A stretch of 64,000 nt of DNA from Cryptomeria japonica. Lineage: Eukaryota; Streptophyta; Pinopsida; Cupressales; Cupressaceae. The stretch is taken from the NCBI RefSeq assembly GCF_030272615.1, contig NC_081405.1:577020752-577084751 (forward strand), written 5' to 3'. Below, one piece after another: positions 55,837-64,000 of the stretch (within the stretch, counting starts at the first letter, position 1; every line of letters begins with the position of its first letter). The translations under genes and the position numbers were made by a program. Below the pieces are notes generated by a model. It saw only the letters and a list, made by a program, of their open reading frames with translations, was not told the DNA's origin and did no database searches.

Positions 55837-57645
55837 CTATTGTGGACAACCGAACTGCTCCATCGTGAAAAAAATTTCTATCTCATAAGGACCCAACCAC
55901 CTTGTTTGGAGTTTTCCCTTAGCATCCTTATATCTGGAATCATACAAAAGTGCGCAATCACCAACTTTGAATTTCTTTTCTCTGATATATTTATCATGCC
56001 ATCTTGCTCTTTGGTTTTGAATCAACTTTGTCTGTTGAACAACTATTTTTCTCCATTCATCTAAAGCATTTAGCTGTTGAATGCGTTCCTTTTGTGCTTC
56101 AGATAATGTCATATTCAGTTGTAGGGTTGTTCTCAAGGTTTTATGCTCAAATTCAATAGGCATCATTATTGTTTTGCCATAGACCATCTTAAAAGGTGTG
56201 AATCCAATTGGTGTTTTCCATGTTGTTCTATATGCCCAAATTGCCTTTGAAAGCTGATTAGACCAATCTTTCTTGTGGATAGACACTATTTTTGTAAGAA
56301 TAGCCTCAAGTTCTCTATTGGTAACCTCTACTTGACCATTAGACTATGGATGGTATGGAGTAGATTTCCTGTGTCTTATATTATATTCATTGACCAAAGC
56401 TTTTATCAATGTTGATGTAAATTGAGGTCCCTGATTTGAGACAATTTCCCTGGGTACTCCATACCTTGTAAATATTTCCTCATATAGAAACTCAGCTACC
56501 TTATTATCTCTTGCATGTTGCATAGCTCTAGCTTCTACCCATTTTGTCACATAGTCTGTACATACCAAGATATAAGATTTTCCATTAGAAGGTGGATCAA
56601 TGGGGCCAACAAAATCTAATCCCCATTTATCAAATGGTGTAATAGATATTTGAGGATATAGTGGCATTTCATTAGATTTTGTAGGTCTGCCCATTCGCTG
56701 ACACCTGTCACACTTCCTTGTGTACTGAGTTGCATCCTTGTCTAGTGTAGGCCAATAATAATTAGTATTGAGTATTTTCAATGTTGTCCTTTTGGCAACA
56801 AAATGACCTCCACATGGTTCATCATGACATGTATGCAAGATGTCATATGTTTCATCTTCTTTGACACATCTTCGCATAACTTGATCAGGTCCAGTATAAA
56901 ATAGACAATCAGCAATCCATGAAAAATTAAAACTTTTTTCAACTAACAACCTTCTTTCCTTAGGATAGAAAGAAATTGGCATCTTAGCTGCAGCGAAATA
57001 GTTGGCAATATTAGCATACCAAGGAGTATGAGCCTGTAAGAGAAACAAATGCTCATCTAGAAAAGTGTCATCTATCATTGTAGAATCTTCCTGCAATTGA
57101 AGACGTGAAAGATAATCTGCAACAACATTAGACTTCCCTGGCTTATCAGGAATTGTGATATCAAATTCCTGCATCAACAATAACCAGTGAGCCAATCTAC
57201 CAATGATGGATGGCTTATTCATAAGATATCTAATTGTAGTATGATCTGTATGCACAAATATTGGATACCCTGTAATATAGTGTCTAAACTTGTTAAGGGC
57301 ATATATGACAGCTAGCATTTCTTTTTCAGTAACTATATAATTCAATTCAGGTCCTTGCAAATTCTTGCTGACATAATATATGACATTTTCCAACTTGTCA
57401 ATTTTTTGTCCTAACACAGCTCCTATAGCATAATCAGATGCATCAGTATGGATTTGAAATGGTAGAGACCAATTAGGTCCTTTAAGAACTGGTGCTTGAG
57501 TCAAAGCATGCTTAAACTTTAAAAAAGCTTCATTGCATGCTTGAGGTCCATTTAAATTTTGCATCTTTAGTAAGCAGTGTATATAAGGGACTTGCAATTT
57601 TGCTGAAATCTTTAATGAACCTTCTGTAGTATCCAGCATGGCCAA
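55837..57645 (-). pseudogene. RNase H and integrase of element 3
   Basis: RNase H: I-H-T-D-A-S-D-Y-A-I-G, T-E-K-E-M-L-A, H-T-D-H. Integrase zinc region: H-D-E-P-C-G-G-H with C-D-R-C. The core has G-L-D-F-V-G-P but V-S-N-Q-G-P-Q-F, so the second catalytic Asp is Asn. Near 56342 the expected Gln after Y-H-P is TAG, followed by S-N-G-Q-V-E-V, then a tail with F-K-V-G-D and W-L-G-P-Y-E-I. With the Asp lost and a stop inside the core, integration activity is not expected. Confidence 0.92.
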
Positions 57646-57664
57646 GAAAACTTCTCACATCTTT

Positions 57665-58798
57665 CTACTTCATAGGGTCATTAATTTGCTGAATAACCTC
57701 AATCATTGCTTGATCCAATTGTATGCCTTGTACAGATATATGATGACCAAGGACTATTCCTTCTTCCATCATAATAAAACACTTTTCACTGTTTAGAGAC
57801 AAGTTGTAGTCTTCACACCGCTGCAAAAATTTCTTCAAATTATCCAATGCTTGATCAAATTCAGAACCATAGGTTGTAAAGTCATCCATGTAAATTTCCA
57901 TTATGTCTTGAGAAATATCAGAAAAAATACTGATGACCACCCTTTGAAAAGTGGCTGGAGCATTACACAACCCAAAAGGAAGAACAAAATATGCATAAGT
58001 TCCCCATGGACAAGTAAATGTTGTTTTCTCCTGATCCTCAGGAGCTATTTGTATTTCATTATAGCCACTGAATCCATCCAAAAATGAAAAATATTTCTTA
58101 CCAACAAGAGAATCCAATACTTGATCTACAAATGGTAGTGGAAAATGATCCTTCCTTGTGGCTAAGTTCAAGGCTCTATAATCAACACATACTCTCCATT
58201 TGCCTCCTTTTTTAGGAACTATAACCAAGGGTGATACCCATTGACTGTCAGAAATAGGATAGATAAATCCAGCTTTCAACAATTTCTGCAATTCCTCTTT
58301 AACTATCTCCTTTAGGGTAGGATTGACTCTTCTTTGGGGTTGTCTAAGGGGACAACACTCATCCTTTATATAAATGCGATGTGTACAAACTGTTGGATCA
58401 ATTCCATTCATATCCTTGTAATCCCATGCAAAGGCATTTCTATGGAGTTTTAGCAAGTCTACCAAGTTATTCTTTTGAGTATCTATTATATTCTTGTTGA
58501 TGTTCAAATATTTATTCAATGCAACCTCTATCTTGATAGTAAGAGCAATCTGATTTATATCAGAAACATGAGAATATGACAACTTCTATGGCAACAAAGT
58601 ATGCAAAATATCAGTGGCTACAGGAAAATCCAATCCTACAATATTCAGAACCAATTCCTGTAATTCTCTGTCTTTTGTTAATTCATTTGTCAGAACCTTA
58701 TAAAGGATTGATTCCTCATCATATAACTGCATGAGTGGTACTTGATTAATCATCATAAGATGATTAATAGAGTCTATTTGTTCATATTCCTCTCCCAA
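57665..58798 (-). pseudogene. Reverse transcriptase of element 3
   Basis: Same frame as the protease, separated by stops at 58814 and 58583. It shows W-R-V-C-V-D-Y-R-A-L-N, F-S-F-L-D-G-F-S-G-Y-N-E-I, V-L-P-F-G-L-C-N-A-P-A-T-F-Q and the catalytic Y-M-D-D with V-L-G-H-H-I-S after it. All RT blocks are present. The frame ends at 57665 and shifts before RNase H. Confidence 0.92.
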
Positions 58799-58816
58799 AA
58801 TAGGCCAAACAGCTTG

Positions 58817-59392
58817 CTACTGCTCAAGCTGAGGTTGTGCAAGGAAATACAAAGCCAATGTTTTTGTGGAACTACCATCTGAAATAGTCATGTCTCCTGA
58901 TCTACACCTAATATATGCATCTACTGTGGCAAGCCATGGTCTTCCCAAAATGACTGGATATCCCCCCAATGTTGCTTTTGGGGATAAAATCATAAAGTCA
59001 GCAGGGTATTCCCAGGAATCTAGTATGACCACTATATCTTCTATCATACCATCAGGTCTTACTGCAGAGCCATCAACAAGTTGAAGAACTATAGGTGTAG
59101 CCCTTAAACTATCTATCTCTAGATGTTTCATTACTTCCGTTGTAATTACATTAATGGTTTCCCCTAGATCAATTAAAACATTCTTTATTTGACTGCCATT
59201 AATGACTATAGTCACAACAGGACTACTTGGATCAGAATACTTTAGAATAGCAACTTTTCCCAACATAATATCAGCTAATTGACCCATAACATGAACTATT
59301 TGTGGATCCTTTTTCTTTCTACCAAGTTTCTTTAGGCATGCCTCTGTCAATGCCTTACCATATATTGGAACATCCTTTATTGCTTGTAGCAA
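58817..59392 (-). pseudogene. Aspartic protease of element 3
   Basis: 191 open codons. The active site region is V-L-I-D-L-G-E-T-I-N-V-I (D-L-G, a common plant gypsy form). The C-terminal motif is V-I-L-G-R-P-W-L-A-T. The preceding I-P-L-L-Q-A-I-K-D-V-P-I-Y segment is typical of Athila/Tat pol starts. The domain itself is intact, but it lies in a polyprotein frame stopped on both sides. Confidence 0.85.
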
Positions 59393-60444
59393 TGGAATTT
59401 TAACACAAATGTGCTTCTATTGGTCAAGAATATCAAAGCTTTGTTGTTGTTCAGTTGAAACTTCTTTGTCGGTCAATCTTTGGAGAAATGGTGGTAATAT
59501 TTGATTCTAAGGTATTACATCATTAGGATCAGAGATTGGCTTCTCTTCTGGTACCTCAGTAATATCTGGCTGAGAGGGACTAGGCAGGGTTGTTCTAGAT
59601 CAGAGGTGAATATCATCTAGTGATAAAGAATAGGCTGGGTATTGGTTAGCATCAGCTGAATAAGCTTGTTGTTGTTGCTGAGATTTAATAATTGGATTAG
59701 GCAACGATTGAGTAGGCAACTGTGTTGGCTTGGGAGGTGGTGTTGTGGCTACAAGAGGTGGCATTAAAGCAGGAGGTTGTGGCTACTAAGTAGGAGGCTG
59801 ATATCTAGAAGATTGGGCTGACCATGATGGGTTTCCCCTCCATTGAGAGGTAGGTTGCAAATTCCCTTGAAATTAGTTCCCTGCACCCTGAGGTGGATAC
59901 CAGTTTCCCAGTGGCTACTACCACTGGGGTATCTGATTAGCAAATTGCTATCCTTGGCCTTGTGATCCATACCAATGTGGATAATTACCAAAATTTTGAG
60001 AATACTGTGGTTGCCATTGGTTATTTGGTGCATAAGAACTACCACTATAACCAGAAAAGGAAAGTGGATCAGGTGGCATACCTTGTCTCAGAAAATTTGG
60101 TCTTCTCTGAGTAACATAGAGGACTTGTTAATCCTCCCATTGAATTGGTTTGAAATCAGGTACTTCAACATTTGCAACCATCTTACATCTACAATCTTTT
60201 TTCCGCTACTTACAATGAGGACAGAATTCTGCAAGAAATGCATCAACTTCCTCATGCTTCTTCTTGGCTACCTATGTATCCAACTGGGTAGCCATATTAT
60301 TTATAATATCCTTCTTGAAATATTTTAACAAATGACTAAGTTCCAACCTAGAAACTCCATTTCCAGATGATGATGATGGTTCTCCTGGCTTAAATCTCCT
60401 ATTCTTCTTAGAAGTGGATCTGGAATACTTCTTGCAAATTTATT
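59393..60444 (-). pseudogene. gag C-terminal part and linker, element 3
   Basis: After the G-run shift the frame continues with K-K-N-R-R-F-K-P-G-E-P-S-S-S-S-G and a Cys/His cluster (C-P-H-C, then C-R-C) near 60200. A long Gln/Pro/Tyr-rich linker follows, with many stops (mostly TAG from CAG or TGG). No functional product is expected. Confidence 0.7.
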
Positions 60445-61239
60445 CTATTTCAGCCAAAGTAGATTGTGTAATGTCACCCCCCCCATGAGATCTAAGGAAT
60501 CAGTGCATTCATCACTGATACCCCTCAAGAATATCAATTTGAGGGAATCTTCATTCAAAGTACTATGCTTGGACTTCTTGATACTAAACAAAGACCTTTC
60601 CAGATAATCCTCAAGGCTCTCATCTTCAGTTTGTGTCATCCTAAAAATATCATCCCCATGCCGATCAGTGCCTCTACAATAATTTTTATATTTTGCAAGA
60701 AACAACCATTTCATCTCATCCCATGTATTGATTGTGCTACTACCCAAGATCATAAACCATCTCAAGGATGACTCCTTCAAAGTGGCTGGAAAATTTTTGA
60801 GTCTATGGGCATCTATAGTATAGTCAAAACTCCTACAGAGAACATCAAACTCAAACATAAATGTATCTAGATCCTCTGTGACCAACCCATAGAACTTAGG
60901 AAGTGAAGATGCTAGAATGTTCTTGAGGTTAGCATTATCATGCTGGTCAAAGATGGGAAACTCAAATGTTGGACCAGGTGGTGGTGGTGGATTATTTCCA
61001 CTAGGAGGTGGGTTCCCTTGCATTGGACTTATGGGGGTTATTACAATAGGCAACTCTTCTTCTTGTGGACCAAAAAGGAGCAGAAGACTATCTTCTGGAA
61101 ATTCAGACTCAGGGTGATTCAAATTTTGTGGGACTTGATACAACTCAGAAAAAGGGTTTATATCTGAAGAACTATCTTCTACTTGGGTAGTATGAGTGGG
61201 TAAAAATCTACCTCTGGCATCTCTTCTTCGATTATGCAT
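60445..61239 (-). pseudogene. gag of element 3
   Basis: Starts at ATG 61239. A Ser/Pro-rich N-terminus (including P-P-S-G-N-N-P-P-P-P-P-G-P) precedes the Retrotrans_gag domain (F-Y-G-L-V-T-E-D-L-D-T-F, L-K-E-S-S-L-R-W-F, W-D-E-M-K-W-L-F-L-A-K-Y, E-S-L-E-D-Y-L-E-R). The frame is lost in a run of seven G (60477-60483 on plus as C) near residue 252, most simply by loss of one base. The protein would build the particle. The N-terminal 250 residues are free of stops. Confidence 0.85.
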
Positions 61240-61314
61240 GCAAATTCATGAAATTCAAACAATTAACTATAAACTAAAATAATCATAAAAGGCTATTTGC
61301 TTGACACCATCCTT

Positions 61315-61327
61315 GACAATGGTGCCA
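61315..61327 (-). other. Primer-binding site of element 3
   Basis: The minus strand reads TGGCACCATTGTC, four bases inside the 5' LTR end. Confidence 0.7.
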
Positions 61328-61331
61328 AAAA

Positions 61332-62552
61332 TGTCTACCCCAACTTTAATAACAATAATACCTCTAAATGAAATCTCAATCTGAAGTTTGGACATTCATA
61401 TGGTAGAGTTTACTATTCTCATGGCTGGTGTTCATTTAGTTGTCAATCCAAGAACGTAAAACTTGAAATGGGTCTGCAAGATATATGCACTAAGTTCCTT
61501 GAATGATTATTCTCAATTACTGTAAGAAAGGTAGGAATAGAAATCATAAAGACTAAATGAAAGCTTTTCAAAACTCTGCTGAAATGAATTAATGGAAATA
61601 ACAGGAATAACACCATTCTGCCTTGGCTGCAAGAACAGTCAAAGGATCTGTTTCCAGTGGCTGCAGGAACATCCCAGTCATGAACTTCTACTGCAACTAA
61701 GTAAAAAACTAACTTCAATAATCATAAACACGGGATCACTCACCAAGTGGGCCCCCTTGGATGAGTGATATCACACTCTCAACAAAGAACTCCTAATAGA
61801 TTAGAATAACATATTTTTATTCATTTCTTCCTGAAAGACAATTACATATCCAAAAAAAGAAAAATCCAAAATACATGACAAAACTCTACTCAATGCCTTT
61901 CCATTCTGTCTAACTCTCAGAAAAGAAGGGAGAGCTTATTATAAAGAAAAGACAAACTACAATGGATAACTACAATTACGCCCAGAAGAAAAGGCGGATC
62001 ACTGTCAAATGAAGGGGATAACAGAGAGCTTGGCTGCAGGAACTGTGGATCTGTAACCGAACCACAGTCTTTGCATGCCAAAGAGATATTTTACAAATTA
62101 AACATGCACCAGAGTTAAACTCCCATGGTGAAGTACAACTACTTTGATTATTCCATAGATCGTGCTCACTTGAATCTCCTTCAATTTGACCTCCAGCTAT
62201 CTGGCATGATTCTCTAGTCCTTAGGCACGAAAGAGAATTCTCCACCGCAGCATCAATTATTATCTGCACTAAAACAGAAACAATATACAAGGACATGCAT
62301 ATGTATCTTACTTAACTAATACATTCATTAACTCACATATGAAATCATCCTAAATAATCCGCACATCACAGGGACAAACCATTTGGCTGCAGGAAGAAAT
62401 TGGCAAGGTTCAAACATGATTTCTTAAGTTTAGTTTTAAAACATGGATTACATATAGTCAATTCATAATATTTTATTATCACAGTGCAACCCAAAAGATA
62501 CCAAAAACCTAAGAGTCCTGATAAAAAAACATGTCAATACATCGACTTATCA
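61332..62552 (-). repeat. 5' LTR of element 3
   Basis: 1221 bp partner of the LTR at 51537. It drives the element on the minus strand. The same motif series is present at 61627, 61659, 62034 and 62384. Confidence 0.92.
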
Positions 62553-62689
62553 ATGGGTAGGTATTTGCCAAGTGCTTCGGGATGGGTGTTTAGCCAATTT
62601 TGTGCCTGTTGTGTGATTGTGTGATAGATATTTGAAATTTCTTTTGTTGTTGAAGCACCAAGCTGATTGATTGAATGATGATCTTGATT

Positions 62690-63110
62690 TTCTTTTGATT
62701 TTGATTGTGGATTTTTTCCTTGCCATTGAATTTGATGTCCGATATGAGTTTTGCTTTATGATTTCTGATATGGTTCTTGATATGGATTTTTGAGTTTGTG
62801 TTATGGGTCTTTGGATATGAATGCTCGATATCGTGCTTGCATTATGGGTGTTGATGTTTGATATGAAACTTGATTTGATACTTGTGTTGTTTCAAGATGA
62901 TTTGGTTTAGATTTTGATATAGGATTATTCGATATGAGACTTTATTTGATATGTCGTTGTTTCAAGTTGATATTGATGTTCTGGTTTCGATATGGGATTT
63001 CATTTTTGATATGAAACTTGATTTGATATTTTGTTGTTACAAGTTGATTTGATGTTGGATATATCAGATAGATGTAAAAACTGATATGTGGACATGTTTT
63101 GTTGTTACAA
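62690..63110 (+). repeat. GATATGA-rich low-complexity stretch
   Basis: TTTGATATG, TCGATATG and GATATGA recur about fifteen times, with a longer unit containing TTGTTGTTTCAAG(T/A)TGA seen two or three times (62885, 62950, 63030). Non-coding. Confidence 0.7.
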
Positions 63111-63240
63111 GAATGGCTTGGCATCCTACAGTCATGAGAATGATTTTCGAGACCATGGTCTTTGATTCCTCGACTAACACAGCTAGATAGGGATATTATT
63201 GAGAGGTGTGGGTTGTCCTCTTTGTTGGAAATGCCTTAGT

Positions 63241-64000
63241 ATATCATTAACCTGGATTTGTTGACAGCGTTGGCAGAGAGGTGGCACAGTGACACAAACA
63301 ACTTTCACTTGGCTACTGGTGAGATTACAGTCACCCCAGAGGACTGTTATCGGATTCTATGGATTCCCATGATTGGAGCTCTATTTCCTTATGAACAGAC
63401 CAAGGAGGATGGGACAAAGGCTCTTTGCGGGATTTTCCATGATGATTAGATTTGTGGATGTGAGATCCCTTGGTAGGAGTTCATAGAGTTCTATTATGCC
63501 CCACTACCTTTAGTACTGGCAGGTTTTGTAGGTGGTTTCTTGTATCCCCACTATAGGCCGTAGGGACTGGCAGTGGGATGGGGATTGGTGCTTGAGGATA
63601 TGGTGACACAAGGTTGCAGGTTTGCATGGGAATCCTGCATGTTGGTGCATCTATACAGAGACCTCCATCTGGTGGTGTATTTAGGATACAACATTTTATT
63701 AGTTGGGGTCACATTATTATAAGTGTGGGCTTGGGAGCACATTCCCACTGCGAGGACACCTAGAGACATGGATAAGCCAGTCGGTCATGTGTATGCATAT
63801 GGGTACATAGGGATAGTTGTCCAGTGTAAGCTAGGCAAGCTAGAGCATTGGAGGAGGGTGTTGGATGACATTGATATGGTCATCTGGAGACCGTATATGG
63901 ATTGCAAGGTGTGAGTGGAGGACGGGATAGAGATGCCCTATGTATATATGTCACAATACTTGATAGGGCGAATGACGTTTATCATTGAGATTTTCTTGCA
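63241..64000 (+). pseudogene. Plant mobile domain (PMD) gene, partial
   Basis: One frame gives L-L-T-A-L-A-E-R-W-H, T-N-N-F-H-L-A-T-G-E-I-T-V-T-P-E-D (63250-63340), later L-Y-R-D-L-H-L-V-V-Y-L-G-Y and V-W-A-W-E-H-I-P-T-A-R (63640-63750). These are landmarks of the plant mobile domain family of transposon and transposon-derived proteins. In-frame stops lie at about 63447, 63474, 63558 and 63720 and near 63914. The 3' end is beyond the window. It probably sits on the antisense strand of gypsy element 2. Confidence 0.75.

Larger units (their letters stand above)
51537..62552 (-). mobile_element. Complete Ty3/gypsy element 3 (11.0 kb)
   Basis: LTRs 51537-52756 and 61332-62552, primer site 61315-61327, polypurine tract 52757-52772, gag, protease, RT, RNase H, integrase and an extra 3' reading frame, all on the minus strand. 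GTGGG before and ATGGG after are a 5-bp target duplication with one change. In the first 370 bases the LTRs differ at about 20 positions by hand count (5-6 percent), so the insertion is not recent. The primer site TGGCACCATTGTC resembles the TGGCGCCGTTGCC class of Athila/Tat-type elements. Confidence 0.93.

Overview
The window looks like repeat-dominated nuclear DNA of a land plant. It is AT-rich with no operons. It holds plant-type Ty1/copia, Ty3/gypsy, plant L1 (LINE) and CACTA transposons, plus fragments of plant families (PPR, plant mobile domain, a DRM-type DNA methyltransferase). The old, deeply nested and mutated elements fit a large-genome gymnosperm such as a conifer. That species-level guess is inference. 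I see no rRNA, tRNA or CRISPR array, and no clearly intact conserved host gene.

Layout. 1-7827 (minus): 5' half of a decayed Ty3/gypsy element (element 1) with LTR, primer site, a leader carrying a TAGCGCAT-type array, gag, protease and a G-patch linker, running off the left edge. 7828-18270: LTR-like and LINE debris on both strands, a 40-bp-arm hairpin, and a broken reading frame with a domain that recurs at 53-55 kb. 18.8-20.2 kb (minus) and 35.1-36.1 kb (plus): two diverged, oppositely oriented copies of an unrecognised gene family. Each has a coiled-coil start followed by basic Cys/His-bearing repeats of about 49 residues; the left copy is open for 325 codons. 21334-32773: a Ty1/copia element with matching 5-bp target duplications whose 5' LTR is split by a 6.4-kb LINE on the opposite strand. 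32.8-44.9 kb: a PPR scrap, a LINE-like fragment, microsatellites and GC-rich minisatellite units. 44922-50608: a gypsy LTR homologous to that of element 1 (element 2), interrupted by a 4.3-kb CACTA transposon that contains a probable DRM methyltransferase fragment and a probable solo LTR. 50609-51536 and 62558-64000 appear to be the internal part of element 2, split by a complete 11.0-kb gypsy element (element 3, 51537-62552, minus). On the plus strand this split interval has a TATA-like box, a TAGCGCATA-type array and a broken plant-mobile-domain gene, so it may be an antisense accessory gene of element 2.

How the parts relate. Most coding potential is element-encoded and broken by stops, frameshifts or insertions. 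The insertion order can be read directly: LINE into copia LTR; solo LTR inside CACTA inside gypsy LTR; gypsy 3 inside gypsy 2. The best candidates for undescribed biology are the coiled-coil/tandem-repeat gene pair, the leader array shared by a sense gag transcript and a putative antisense PMD transcript, and the accessory-ORF domain shared by gypsy element 3 and the 16.5-18.1 kb locus. Where two annotated pieces are joined below, only the breaks are described.
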